From Clostridium_X cadaveris (GTDB taxonomy: Bacteria; Bacillota; Clostridia; Clostridiales; Clostridiaceae), in assembly GCF_039521325.1 (NCBI RefSeq), contig NZ_BAAACD010000011.1: DNA of 64,000 bases. One strand, written 5' to 3'. This document shows positions 52,426 to 61,972 of the stretch, one piece after another. The first letter of the stretch is position 1, and each line of letters starts with the position of its first letter. The notes under the pieces were generated by a model. The model saw only the letters and a program-made list of their open reading frames with translations. It did not search any database and was not told the DNA's origin. Made by a program: the position numbers and the translations under genes.

Positions 52426-53493
52426 TTGGCAAATTCAGATAAAACAGAACAACCTACCCAGAAAAAGAAAAACGATGAACGGAAAAAAGGAAATGTAGTA
52501 AAGAGCCGTGAACTATCAAATGCATTTACTCTTGCTGGAGCAGTTTTATGTATCTACATAATGTCAGACAGCGCTATAAAAAGTCTAAAGATATTTATAG
52601 CTTCATTTTTAAATAGAGATTTTAAAAATCAACTTAGCGGAAATATAGTAGGAGAAATATTTAAGAGCGGTATTCATACATTTTTAAAAGTTTTTTTACC
52701 TCTTGGAATGGTAATTTTAGTATTGGGAGTTGTATCTCATGTGGTACAAAGCGGATTACTGTTTAGTAAAGAAGCTATTAAGCCTAAATTTGCCAAGCTT
52801 AATCCTATTAATGGATTAAAAAATATGTTTTCACAACAGGCAGTAGTTAGTTTATTTAAGAATACAATACTTTTAGTAGTTTTGTCTTATATAGGATATT
52901 CATTTGTGAAAAATAATTATTTCAATATATTAAAGATAGAAGATGTATATTTTCCATATCTTATCTATTCAGCAATAGATATAATAAAAAAATTATTCAA
53001 CATAGCTTTAATCATTGCAGTGGTATTAGGAGCAGCAGATTTTGCATATCAAATTTATGCCCATAGGCAGAAATTAAAAATGACTAAACAGGAAGTAAAA
53101 GAAGAGTTTAAACAAATGGAGGGAGATCCTCTTATAAAATCTCAAATAAGGCAAAAGCAAAGACAGCTTTCAGGAAAGAGAATGATTCAAAATGCAAAAG
53201 AAGCAACAGTTATAATAACAAACCCTACCCATTTATCTATTGCAATAAAATATGAAAGAAATATGGATTCAGCACCCATAGTTGTGGCAAAGGGAGCTGA
53301 CATACTGGCTATGAAGATAAGAGAAATAGCAAAGGAAAATGATATTCCAATAATTGAAAATAAACCTTTAGCTAGGATGATATATAAAGAAGTAGAGGTA
53401 GATGAAGAAGTTCCAAGAGATATGTATGAAGCAGTAGCACAAGTGCTTGTTGCTGTATACAAAATAAAAAATAGATATAAAAAGAACAGGTAG
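52426..53493 (+). CDS. flhB: Flagellar export switch protein FlhB
   Basis: A 355-residue protein with an N-terminal basic stretch (EQPTQKKKNDERKKGNVVKS), four membrane segments and a C-terminal cytoplasmic domain. The autocleavage motif NPTH is at residues 266-269, followed by LSIAIKY. Cleavage switches export from rod/hook to filament subunits. The start codon is TTG, with GGGAGAG upstream. Confidence 0.95.
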   Translation: MANSDKTEQPTQKKKNDERKKGNVVKSRELSNAFTLAGAVLCIYIMSDSAIKSLKIFIASFLNRDFKNQLSGNIVGEIFKSGIHTFLKVFLPLGMVILVLGVVSHVVQSGLLFSKEAIKPKFAKLNPINGLKNMFSQQAVVSLFKNTILLVVLSYIGYSFVKNNYFNILKIEDVYFPYLIYSAIDIIKKLFNIALIIAVVLGAADFAYQIYAHRQKLKMTKQEVKEEFKQMEGDPLIKSQIRQKQRQLSGKRMIQNAKEATVIITNPTHLSIAIKYERNMDSAPIVVAKGADILAMKIREIAKENDIPIIENKPLARMIYKEVEVDEEVPRDMYEAVAQVLVAVYKIKNRYKKNR

Positions 53494-53503
53494 GAGAAAA
53501 GGA

Positions 53504-55558
53504 ATGAAAAAACTAGGCATAAAAAATAGATTTGACATATTAATAGGTTTTGGTGTTATAGGAATAGTTCTTATGATAATAATACCACTGCCTCCATTTA
53601 TTCTTGATGCATTATTAGTTTTAAATATAAGTTTATCAGTTCTTATACTACTCATGACAATTTTTTCAACTAATGTGCTTCAACTTTCAATTTTTCCTAC
53701 AATACTGCTGATAACTACGCTCTTTAGGTTAGGACTAAATATATCTTCAACAAGGCTAATACTTAGTGAAGGCTATGCAGGCAATGTAATTGAAGCTTTT
53801 GGAAGTTTTGTTGTAAGAGGAAATTATGTAGTTGGAATAATTATATTTCTTATAATAATTATAATTCAGTTTGTAGTAATAACTAATGGTTCTGGAAGAG
53901 TATCGGAAGTTTCGGCAAGATTTACACTAGATGCAATGCCTGGAAAACAGATGAGTATAGATGCTGATCTTAACGCAGGAATGATTGATGAAAATACAGC
54001 TAAAAAGAGAAGAAAAGATCTTCAAGAAGAAGCTGATTTTTATGGTTCTATGGATGGTGCATCTAAGTTCGTAAAAGGAGATGCTATAGCAGGAATAATA
54101 GTAACCCTTATAAACATAATAGGCGGAATCATAATAGGTGTTGTAATGATGAAAATGACTTTTTCAGAAGCAGCACAGAATTTTATAAGGCTTACCATTG
54201 GTGATGGTCTTGTAAGCCAGATTCCAGCTCTTCTTATATCAACTTCAGCAGGTATTTTAGTAACTAAGGCAGCTAGCGATGACAGCTTCGCTAATCTAGC
54301 TGGAAAACAGCTTACATCAATTCCAAAAGCCATAATGATGACAGGAGCCGTTCTGTTTGTATTAGGAATTATACCAGGACTTCCTAAAATGGCCTTCTTT
54401 ACTCTTGGAGTTGGAGCAATGCTTATAGGAAAAACCTTAATAAATGAAGAGAAAAAAATGGAGAACAAAGATGAAAATACCGTTACATCTACCCCAGAAA
54501 CAAATTCTATAAATGAGGTTGAAGATGTATCTGAACTTTTGAATGTGGAGCCTCTTGAAGTTGAGATAGGATATGGACTTATACCTTTAGCAGATGAAAG
54601 TGATGGTGGAGATCTTCTTCAAAGAATAGCTTCTATAAGAAGACAATGTGCTATAAACATGGGAATAATAGTTCAGCCTATAAGAATACGGGATAATCTT
54701 CAGCTTAATCCAAATCAATATTGCATAAAGATAAGAGGGAATAAAGTAAGTACTTATGATTTAATGCCAACAATGCTTTTATGTATGGATCCTATGGGAT
54801 TAGGTCTTGAGATGGAAGGAATAAAGGCCATAGAGCCAAGTTTCGGATTGGAAGCAGTTTGGATAAATAAAGACAATGCAGAAGAAGCAGAACTAAGAGG
54901 GTATACTATTGTAGACCCATCTACAATATTGGTTACGCATTTATTAGAAATAATAAAAGAAAAGTCTCATGAACTTATGGGAAGAGAAGAAGTAAAACAG
55001 ATCATAGATGCAACCAAAGAAAAGTACAGCGTTATTGTGGATGAGCTTATACCTGATCTAATGACATTAGGTGAGGTACAAAAGGTATTTCAAAATCTTC
55101 TTAGAGAAAAAGTTTCTATTAAAGACAGAGTGACAATACTAGAGACTTTGGCTGATAATGCAGTTAATACTAAAGATATAGAGCTTTTGACTGAATATGT
55201 AAGGATGGCTTTAAGCAAAAGCATATGTTCAGAATTAGTAGATGAGACTAATTATATCACAGTATCTACATTATCAAACGAAGTAGAAAGGATTATTTCA
55301 AATAACCTTCAAAAATCTACGAATGGCACTTATCCAGCGGTGGATCCTGAAAGTACAAACAAGATATTCAGAAGTATAAAAGAAATAACTGAAAGAGTAG
55401 ATTTTTATAATAACAGACCAATAATATTAGTATCTCCAAAGATAAGAGCTCCATTTAGAAAGTTAGTGGAAATGGTGTTCCCAAGCATCACCATACTATC
55501 TTTAAATGAAATACCAAATGATGTGCAGATAAGAGCACAGGCAGTAGTTAATATATAG
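53504..55558 (+). CDS. flhA: Flagellar export protein FlhA
   Basis: A 684-residue gate protein. The N-terminal half has about eight membrane segments, with NISLSVLILLMTIF, LLITTLFRLGLNISSTRLIL and the FHIPEP-type loop (RFTLDAMPGKQMSIDADLNA). The C-terminal half is the cytoplasmic ring that docks chaperone-substrate complexes. Length is normal. The sigma factor gene follows after 16 bases, with no flhF or flhG between. Confidence 0.97.
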   Translation: MKKLGIKNRFDILIGFGVIGIVLMIIIPLPPFILDALLVLNISLSVLILLMTIFSTNVLQLSIFPTILLITTLFRLGLNISSTRLILSEGYAGNVIEAFGSFVVRGNYVVGIIIFLIIIIIQFVVITNGSGRVSEVSARFTLDAMPGKQMSIDADLNAGMIDENTAKKRRKDLQEEADFYGSMDGASKFVKGDAIAGIIVTLINIIGGIIIGVVMMKMTFSEAAQNFIRLTIGDGLVSQIPALLISTSAGILVTKAASDDSFANLAGKQLTSIPKAIMMTGAVLFVLGIIPGLPKMAFFTLGVGAMLIGKTLINEEKKMENKDENTVTSTPETNSINEVEDVSELLNVEPLEVEIGYGLIPLADESDGGDLLQRIASIRRQCAINMGIIVQPIRIRDNLQLNPNQYCIKIRGNKVSTYDLMPTMLLCMDPMGLGLEMEGIKAIEPSFGLEAVWINKDNAEEAELRGYTIVDPSTILVTHLLEIIKEKSHELMGREEVKQIIDATKEKYSVIVDELIPDLMTLGEVQKVFQNLLREKVSIKDRVTILETLADNAVNTKDIELLTEYVRMALSKSICSELVDETNYITVSTLSNEVERIISNNLQKSTNGTYPAVDPESTNKIFRSIKEITERVDFYNNRPIILVSPKIRAPFRKLVEMVFPSITILSLNEIPNDVQIRAQAVVNI

Positions 55559-55574
55559 CAGGAGGTAGTCAAAA

Positions 55575-56291
55575 TTGATTGAAAAGGATAGAGAGAAATA
55601 TATATTAGATAACCTTAAGTTAGTAAAATACATAGCATCAAAATACTATACTGATAATTTTGGAATAGACTTTGATGATTTAGTAAGCTACGGAAATATG
55701 GGACTTATAGATGCTGCCAATAAATATGATGAAACAAGAAATTGTAAATTTTCAACATATGCATCATTGAAAATACGTTCTTATATAATAGATGAAATAA
55801 GAAGAAACTCTCCGATTTCAAGAAATTCTATGGCTAATATAAATAAATATAACAGTGCAGTTAAAGAACTTCAGGTAAGTTTATTGAGAGAACCTAATGA
55901 AAGAGAAATATCAAAATATCTAAAGATACCGCTAGATGATGTACGAAAAATAGAAAGTGATATTTACTCAATGACTATCACATCTCTTGATACTGTTATT
56001 TTTCAAGGAAATAATGATATCAGTTTGATGGATACAATAAAAGATACTGAAGAAATGTCTCCTACTAACATAGTAGAGGAATCGGAGAAGATAGAGATAC
56101 TTACAAAAGCTATAGATATGCTGAAGGAAAAAGATAAACTAGTATTATCACTTTATTATTATGAAGAACTTTCTTTAAAAGAAATAGGTAAAGTTTTAGA
56201 AGTATCTGAATCTAGAGTATGTCAAATCCACAGTAGAGCCATAGTAAATTTAAGAAATGTAATAAAGAAATTAAATTACAATATAGCTTAA
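55575..56291 (+). CDS. fliA: Flagellar sigma factor (sigma-28, FliA/SigD)
   Basis: A 238-residue sigma-70-family factor. Region 2 is FGIDFDDLVSYGNMGLIDAA and FSTYASLKIRSYIIDEIRR. Region 3 follows (NEREISKYLKIP), and region 4 is ELSLKEIGKVLEVSESRVCQ then IHSRAIVNLR. It reads the TAAA-N15-GCCGATAT promoters seen at 23497, 25008 and 30846, and is held by FlgM. The start is TTG nine bases after AGGAGGT. Confidence 0.95.
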   Translation: MIEKDREKYILDNLKLVKYIASKYYTDNFGIDFDDLVSYGNMGLIDAANKYDETRNCKFSTYASLKIRSYIIDEIRRNSPISRNSMANINKYNSAVKELQVSLLREPNEREISKYLKIPLDDVRKIESDIYSMTITSLDTVIFQGNNDISLMDTIKDTEEMSPTNIVEESEKIEILTKAIDMLKEKDKLVLSLYYYEELSLKEIGKVLEVSESRVCQIHSRAIVNLRNVIKKLNYNIA

Positions 56292-56303
56292 GGAGGAAAT
56301 GTA

Positions 56304-57077
56304 ATGCTAAGAGGTATGTATTCATCAATATCAGCTATGATAAGTTTAGAGGCAAATCAAAAAGTAATAACCAACAACATAGCAAATATAAATACAACAG
56401 GATATAAATCAGAGACTATGATGTATAAGAGTTTTGATGAACTTTTACTTAATAATAATGAAATGTACATAAATGGAGAGGGAAGGACACAGGTACTAGG
56501 AATAATGAATCCTGGGGTATCTATAGATGAAGTAGTTACAAATCATACTCAAGGGATTATAAAAAGTACTGAAAATGATAGTGATTTTGCTATAAATGGA
56601 AAAGGATTTTTTACTATAAGAGATAATGAAGGCAATATTCGATACACACGAGATGGAATCTTTAAAGTAAACAGTAATGGTTACTTGGTAAATACATCGG
56701 GATACAATGTATTAGGAATAAATCAAAGAACAAATAATTTAGAGCCGATTTATGTAGGAAATCAAAAAATTTCTATGGATAACAACAATAATTTGCTCTT
56801 AGACTCTAATGCAGCTTACAAATTCAATATAGTTGATTTTGAGAATTACGGCAACTTAAAGAAAATAGGAGAAAATTTATTTCAAGGAAATGATGCTATA
56901 CCGGCAAAAAATTATTATATACAAAATAGAGCAAAAGAGACATCAAACGTGGATATTATAGATGTCACTACAGCTTTAATGTCAAATTTGAGGGCTTTTG
57001 AAGCTAATCAAAAGGTCGTTCAAATTATGGATTCAACGTTAAGTAAAATTGCCAGTGAAATAGGGGCAGTTAGATAG
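56304..57077 (+). CDS. Flagellar rod protein FlgF/FlgG type (first copy)
   Basis: A 257-residue rod protein. The N-terminal NQKVITNNIANINTTGYKSE and C-terminal ETSNVDIIDVTTALMSNLRAF then EANQKVVQ blocks are complete, with the DFAINGKGFFTIRD core. It is one of two adjacent rod genes; by analogy with FlhO/FlgF, this first copy is likely the proximal one. AAGGAGG lies upstream. Confidence 0.88.
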   Translation: MLRGMYSSISAMISLEANQKVITNNIANINTTGYKSETMMYKSFDELLLNNNEMYINGEGRTQVLGIMNPGVSIDEVVTNHTQGIIKSTENDSDFAINGKGFFTIRDNEGNIRYTRDGIFKVNSNGYLVNTSGYNVLGINQRTNNLEPIYVGNQKISMDNNNNLLLDSNAAYKFNIVDFENYGNLKKIGENLFQGNDAIPAKNYYIQNRAKETSNVDIIDVTTALMSNLRAFEANQKVVQIMDSTLSKIASEIGAVR

Positions 57078-57088
57078 GGGGAATCAGT

Positions 57089-57850
57089 ATGTATGGCATA
57101 TTAAATATAAGCAAATCAGGTATGAGTTCAAAACAAAACAAAATGGATACTATATCAAATAATATTGTAAATGCTAATACAACAGGATACAAGAAATTGG
57201 AAACAGAATTCCAAGATTTAATAAGAGAAACTCTTAGCAGACAGTCTTATCCTACAAATTCATTTTATATAAACAACGGCACAGGAGTTAAATCTACAAA
57301 TGCAATAAGAAATTTTAGTCAAGGAAGCTTGAAATCTACTGGGATTATGAGCAATCTTGCTATAGATGGAGAGGGGTTTTTTAGGGTTTTAAAGCCAGAT
57401 AACACCTATGTTTATACAAGAAATGGAGAATTCAATATAGATGCAATGGGTAAAATTGTAGATGATAAAGGAAACATGCTTGATATACAATTTTATGGCG
57501 GAAACAGTTATGATAATCTATCAATAACAAAAGATAATCTCACTGTAAATAAACAAGGAGAGGTATTTGTGAATGACAATCTTGTAGGTAAAGTAAACTT
57601 GTATAATTCTAATGGAAATAATGATTTTATATCTATAGGTGATAGTTTATTTCAAATAAGACCTGAGTCAGAACTATTTGTACAAACTGACTCAAATATA
57701 ATACAAGGATATAGTGAAATGTCAAATGTGAATATAGGTGAAGAATTTACTGAACTTATATCAATACAAAGGTCATTTCAACTTAATAGCAAAGGAATAA
57801 CTGTTGCTGATGATATGTGGTCAATGATAAATAATCTACAATCAAGATAA
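57089..57850 (+). CDS. flgG: Flagellar distal rod protein FlgG type (second copy)
   Basis: A 253-residue rod protein. KMDTISNNIVNANTTGYKKL, LAIDGEGFFRVLKPD and the C-terminal MSNVNIGEEFTELISIQRSF are the rod-family blocks. It is clearly different in sequence from the preceding copy, so the pair is old. With FlgB, FlgC and FliE it completes the rod. Confidence 0.88.
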   Translation: MYGILNISKSGMSSKQNKMDTISNNIVNANTTGYKKLETEFQDLIRETLSRQSYPTNSFYINNGTGVKSTNAIRNFSQGSLKSTGIMSNLAIDGEGFFRVLKPDNTYVYTRNGEFNIDAMGKIVDDKGNMLDIQFYGGNSYDNLSITKDNLTVNKQGEVFVNDNLVGKVNLYNSNGNNDFISIGDSLFQIRPESELFVQTDSNIIQGYSEMSNVNIGEEFTELISIQRSFQLNSKGITVADDMWSMINNLQSR

Positions 57851-57865
57851 TAGGAGATAAAAATT

Positions 57866-58759
57866 ATGGAAGATATAAAATTATATGACTTCAAGAAAAG
57901 TGAGAAGTTTTCCATAGAAAATATAAGATATCTGATGCTCATGAGTGAGGAATTCTGCAAAACTTCAAATATGCAAATAGGATATGAAACAAAAAGCGAA
58001 AACTTCAAATTTGTAGTTGATAAATCTAGACAAAAAACTTATAGTGAATTCATCGAAGAATTAGATAATGATAATGTAGTAATAGAATATAATGTAAATC
58101 CTTTAGTAGAAAATTTGACTTTATTTATAAACAAAAGCATAGTTTTAACTATCGTTGACCTTTTACTTGGAGGTGACGGTAAAGTAGATAATAAAGAAAG
58201 GGAGCTTACTAATATTGACTTAGAATTATTTAAGTATTTGGCTGATAGTCTTTTAAAAAGACTATATATACCTTATAAATATGACAGTATAAATCTTATA
58301 AAAATATATACTAGTGCTGTAAAATATCAGCGATTAAAGAATAAAGATATAATATTTGAATCTAAAATAAATGCATTATTAGGAACTGAAAAACTTGGAG
58401 ATATAAGATTTTGTATACCTTATCAAAGTATGGAGCCTGTAGTAGGTGACTTGGTGAATTCTTATAAATATAGAAATGTAAATCCAGCATCAGATGATGA
58501 TAAAAATATTTTTTCTAAAGAAGTATTTGATTCTGTAAAGAATGTTTATATTGATGTATGTGCAAAGCTTGGAAGTGTAAAAGTAAACATAAATGATCTT
58601 CTTAATTTGGAAAAAGGCGATGTAATACTTTTGGATCAACGAATTGGAGAAGATATAAAAATAAGCCTAGGTGATGCAGGAATTTATAAAGGAAAGCCGG
58701 GACTTTTAGGATTAAAAAAAGCAGTTGAAATAACTGATATAATTGATGGGGAGAGATAA
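57866..58759 (+). CDS. fliM: Flagellar motor switch protein FliM, short N-terminus
   Basis: A 297-residue C-ring protein. The middle CheC-like domain starts at once with LYDFKKSEKFSIENIRYLML and continues to the Gly-rich IVDLLLGGDGKVDNKERELT. The C-terminal SpoA domain is VYIDVCAKLGSVKVNINDLL. The usual N-terminal LSQxEIDALL peptide that binds phospho-CheY is missing, and there is no room for it: flgG ends 15 bases upstream. The ribosome binding site TAGGAG is well placed. Switching by CheY, if any, must use another contact. Confidence 0.92.
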   Translation: MEDIKLYDFKKSEKFSIENIRYLMLMSEEFCKTSNMQIGYETKSENFKFVVDKSRQKTYSEFIEELDNDNVVIEYNVNPLVENLTLFINKSIVLTIVDLLLGGDGKVDNKERELTNIDLELFKYLADSLLKRLYIPYKYDSINLIKIYTSAVKYQRLKNKDIIFESKINALLGTEKLGDIRFCIPYQSMEPVVGDLVNSYKYRNVNPASDDDKNIFSKEVFDSVKNVYIDVCAKLGSVKVNINDLLNLEKGDVILLDQRIGEDIKISLGDAGIYKGKPGLLGLKKAVEITDIIDGER

Positions 58760-58760
58760 G

Positions 58761-59024
58761 ATGAGTGATAAAATAGCTAGAATACTAGATATACCTATAG
58801 AAATCACAGTAGTTTTAGGAAGAACTAAAATGACTTTGAACGATATCTTAGATTTAGGAAAAGGCTCAATAATAGAGCTAGATACACTAGATAATCAAGA
58901 AGTTGAAATATTAGTAAATGATAAGAAAATAGCTTATGGACAAGTTATTGTAGCAGAACAGAATTTTGGAATAAAAATAACTCATGTGATAGAACAAGAT
59001 GAATTAGCTAAAACTTTGAAATAG
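58761..59024 (+). CDS. fliN: Flagellar motor switch protein FliN
   Basis: An 87-residue C-ring protein made of one SpoA domain: IARILDIPIEITVVLGRTKM, TLNDILDLGKGSIIELD and VAEQNFGIKIT. The ATG at 58761 follows GGGGAGAG; it lies one base after the fliM stop. It is the partner of FliM and last gene of the early operon before a strong terminator. Confidence 0.93.
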   Translation: MSDKIARILDIPIEITVVLGRTKMTLNDILDLGKGSIIELDTLDNQEVEILVNDKKIAYGQVIVAEQNFGIKITHVIEQDELAKTLK

Positions 59025-59067
59025 ATAAAAAGGCTATATAGATGTAGAATCTATGTAGCCTTTTTAT
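59025..59067. terminator. Terminator closing the flagellar locus
   Basis: ATAAAAAGGCTA with ATAGAT pairs with ATCTAT and TAGCCTTTTTAT around GTAGA. The long A and T arms let it act on both strands. Confidence 0.9.
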
Positions 59068-59069
59068 AT

Positions 59070-59732
59070 CTATTCTTCTATTTCATTTAGTTCTAAGTTA
59101 TGTCTTCTGTTATCTAATGGATTAAGATTTATATGATGAACCTTTTGATTTTCAGCAGGATTCATTAAAATTTTGTCTAAATGAATTCTACCACTTGGAG
59201 TATTTGCTACAACGCAGATTTCATTGTTTACTTTATGACTAACCCAAGTATATCCAGGTACTATAACCTCACTTAAATCTTCAGCAGAAATCAAAGCCTT
59301 TGAAGTAACATTGCCGTGCTTATCCATAAGTAGTATAGCAATGGTATCTTCATTGATTTTTTCTGTTTTATTTACTGCATCTCTTTTAAAGACCTCTAAA
59401 TTACATCTTCTATTATCTAAAGTATCATTGTTGATATGTCTAATTGGTGCAGAAGGAGCAGTATCCATGATTACTGTTTGAAGACTTTGTTTTAAAGGCT
59501 TAGATTTCTTGTTAAGCTTTGAAGAACTTATATTTTGAACTAAGTAGCTATTAAAGTCTTTATGCCATTCTGCAAACCAAGTTCCAGCACTTTGTACTTT
59601 TTCTAGGTCAGCTTCATCTATCTTAGCAATAAGCTCAGTTCCATCCTTTTTTAATATGGTCATTAGAGCAACGCCATTTTTAATTTCAAATGTATTCTTT
59701 GTATTTTTATAATTATTATTTATATCGGGCAC
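59070..59732 (-). CDS. Protein with two HNH-like motifs
   Basis: A 220-residue soluble protein. Two copies of an HNH-like signature are visible: RHINNDTLDNRRCNLE near residue 97 and HHINLNPLDNRRHNLE at the C-terminus. Each follows a beta-rich segment, so the protein looks like a tandem repeat of an HNH_3/AP2-like unit. Such proteins are often homing-type nucleases or their relatives; activity here is unknown. The apparent start is GTG at 59732, directly against AGAAAGAGG, so the true start is uncertain. An inner ATG at codon 24 lacks a good ribosome binding site. It converges on the flagellar operon. Confidence 0.75.
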   Translation of the reverse strand: MPDINNNYKNTKNTFEIKNGVALMTILKKDGTELIAKIDEADLEKVQSAGTWFAEWHKDFNSYLVQNISSSKLNKKSKPLKQSLQTVIMDTAPSAPIRHINNDTLDNRRCNLEVFKRDAVNKTEKINEDTIAILLMDKHGNVTSKALISAEDLSEVIVPGYTWVSHKVNNEICVVANTPSGRIHLDKILMNPAENQKVHHINLNPLDNRRHNLELNEIEE

Positions 59733-59849
59733 CTCTTTCTCTTAACTAGAGTGTTATTTATATCATTTAATCATTATAACAAAATAATAAAATAAATGAT
59801 AGTATTAATGTATTTATAAAGTTTTCTTTTAGGATATGACAGAATTATA

Positions 59850-61532
59850 TTATTTTTTGAAGCTATCTTTTAAAGACACAGTTCTGTTGAATACTAAATT
59901 ATCACTAGTTGTTTCCTTGCTATCCACACAAAAGTATCCATGACGCATGAACTGAAATTTATCCTCTGGTTTTGCATTTTTGACAAATGGCTCTATAAAG
60001 CATTTATCTAAAGTTATCTTAGATTCAGGATTAAGCTTTTCTTCCCAAGATTTTGAGCTATCACGTAAAAGTTCTTCATCAAGTATAAGTTTGTCGTAAA
60101 GATTAACAGTAGCTTCAACCTTATCATAATCACATACCCAGTGTATAGTGCCTTTTACCTTTCTACCAGTAAAACCTGAACCACTCTTTGTTTCAGGATC
60201 ATAGGTGCACAAAAGTTCTATTATTTCTCCATTTTCATCTTTTACTATTTCATTGCACTTTATAAAATATGCTCCTTTAAGTCTGACTTCTCCACTAGGC
60301 ATTAATCTATGGAAACCTTTTATTGGATTTTCCATAAAATCGGATTTTTCTATGAAGATGTTTCTTGAGAACGGAACTTTTCTAGAACTTAAAGTTTCAT
60401 TTTCGGGGTTATTTGTAATATCAAGATACTCTATTTCTCCTTTAGGATAATTTGTTATAGTGACTTTAATTGGATCTAAAACTGCCATTATTGAAGGAAC
60501 TTTAGATTTTAAGTCGTTTCTAACATAGTGATCAAGCATTGAAATATCTATTGTAAAGTCAGTTTTTCCTATACCCATTTGAGTTAGAAAGTTCTTTATG
60601 CTTTCGGGAGTAATTCCTCTTCTTCTAAAAGCTTTTATAGTAGGAAGCCTAGGGTCATCCCAGCCATCAACATATCCTCCAAAAACTAATTCCTTTAAAT
60701 ATCTTTTACTTGTTACAACACCGCTCAAGTTCATTCTTCCAAATTCTCTTTGACAAGGTGGATTTGAAAAATCAAGTTCATTTAAGAACCATTCATAAAG
60801 AGGACGATGATTTTTGAATTCATTAGAACAAAGAGAGTGAGTTATGCCCTCTATAGCATCTTGAAGAGGGTGTGCAAAATCATACATAGGATATATACAC
60901 CAGTCATTTCCTGTCTTGTAATGGGATACGTGTTGAATTCTATATATTACAGGGTCTCTCATGTTTATATTTGGTGACGACATATCAATTTTTGCACGGA
61001 GCACCTTTTCACCGGCAGCATACTTTCCAACTTTCATCTCTTCAAATAATTTTAGATTTTCGTCTACAGTCCTATCTCTATACGGACTATTTATTCCAGC
61101 ACTGGTAAGAGTTCCTCTGTATTCTCTTATTTCATCAGGATTCAAATCACATACATAAGCCTTACCTTTTTTTATAAGCTTTATAGCCATTTCATAATAA
61201 ATGTTAGAGTAATCGGAGCCATAGAAAATCCGTTCATTAGGATCAAAACCAAGCCATTTCATGTCTTCAATTATAGCTCTTACATATTCCATATCTTCCT
61301 TTGCAGGATTAGTATCGTCGAATCTAAGATTGAAAGTACCGTTATATTTTTGAGAAACATTATAGCTTATATTTATAGCATAAGCGCTTCCTATATGAAG
61401 ATAACCGTTAGGCTCTGGCGGGAATCTAGTTGCTATAGGCCTTGAAAATGCTTTGTTTTTAACGTCGTCTTCCACTATAGATTCAATAAAATTAGCAGCT
61501 TCAGCTATATTATTTTCTTTTAAACTCTCCAT
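59850..61532 (-). CDS. glnS: Glutaminyl-tRNA synthetase
   Basis: A 560-residue class I synthetase that charges tRNA-Gln directly. ATRFPPEPNGYLHIGSAYAI carries the HIGH motif, and the KMSKS-like loop is VVTSKRYL. The C-terminal half is the GlnRS anticodon-binding beta-barrel region. TAGGAGGAATTC fixes the start at 61532. A longer frame runs back through the T-box terminator and is rejected. Expression is probably controlled by the Gln T-box leader just upstream. Confidence 0.97.
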   Translation of the reverse strand: MESLKENNIAEAANFIESIVEDDVKNKAFSRPIATRFPPEPNGYLHIGSAYAINISYNVSQKYNGTFNLRFDDTNPAKEDMEYVRAIIEDMKWLGFDPNERIFYGSDYSNIYYEMAIKLIKKGKAYVCDLNPDEIREYRGTLTSAGINSPYRDRTVDENLKLFEEMKVGKYAAGEKVLRAKIDMSSPNINMRDPVIYRIQHVSHYKTGNDWCIYPMYDFAHPLQDAIEGITHSLCSNEFKNHRPLYEWFLNELDFSNPPCQREFGRMNLSGVVTSKRYLKELVFGGYVDGWDDPRLPTIKAFRRRGITPESIKNFLTQMGIGKTDFTIDISMLDHYVRNDLKSKVPSIMAVLDPIKVTITNYPKGEIEYLDITNNPENETLSSRKVPFSRNIFIEKSDFMENPIKGFHRLMPSGEVRLKGAYFIKCNEIVKDENGEIIELLCTYDPETKSGSGFTGRKVKGTIHWVCDYDKVEATVNLYDKLILDEELLRDSSKSWEEKLNPESKITLDKCFIEPFVKNAKPEDKFQFMRHGYFCVDSKETTSDNLVFNRTVSLKDSFKK

Positions 61533-61884
61533 AAGAATTCCTCCTAAATTAATGTGAAATTTTGTGTAAATATAAAAAATAAAAAAGCTCCCATCTCCAA
61601 GACTTATTAAAGTCTTGGGGACGAGAGCATAACTTCGTGGTGCCACCCCAGTTCATTGAAACTTAAAGTTTCAATCTTTAAGGTACGGTAAAATAATTAC
61701 TTATACCCGAGCTCGTTATCAGGAGCATCTGTCATAGTCTCCCCTTAAGTGTATTAAGGATCGGTATGAGGCTCAGAGCCTTGGTTCAATAAGACCTTCT
61801 TTATCCTCTTTCAGCAATTGAGGACTCTCTGTAAAAGAAAATACATATTTACTCTTCTCATCATAGCCTTAATATTAATATTTA
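61533..61884 (-). ncRNA. T-box leader of glnS (Gln specifier)
   Basis: On the minus strand, a Stem I with GTCCTCAATTGCTGAAAGAGGA is followed by GAAC-CAA-GGC, whose CAA (61783-61781) is a fitting Gln specifier. The T-box GGGGTGGCACCACG is at 61649-61636. TGGC matches a tRNA ending GCCA. The terminator hairpin (61628-61587) has a 13-A run on the plus strand, so a T-run in the RNA. Uncharged tRNA-Gln would favour read-through. The T-box has ACCACG rather than ACCGCG. Confidence 0.92.
61587..61628 (-). terminator. T-box terminator of glnS
   Basis: Minus-strand GCTCTCGTCCCCAAGACTT pairs with AAGTCTTGGAGATGGGAGC and is followed by a T-run. Confidence 0.9.
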
Positions 61885-61889
61885 AAATG

Positions 61890-61918
61890 ATTTTACAATT
61901 ATATATATGGTATGTCAA
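61890..61918 (-). promoter_or_regulatory. Sigma-A promoter of glnS
   Basis: Minus-strand TTGACA (61918-61913) and TAAAAT (61895-61890), 17 bases apart. Transcription should start just before the T-box Stem I. Confidence 0.85.
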
Positions 61919-61972
61919 GAAAATTTTTGTGTGAATAAAAATAATTTTATAAAAATTATTTAATTACTCATG

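Noticed and set aside
54040..54468. Minus-strand open frame inside flhA
   Set aside because: Shadow of a membrane-protein frame; no start signal.
61533..61646. N-terminal extension of glnS by 38 residues
   Set aside because: The frame runs back through the T-box terminator and its T-run; the true start at 61532 has a perfect ribosome binding site and matches GlnRS.
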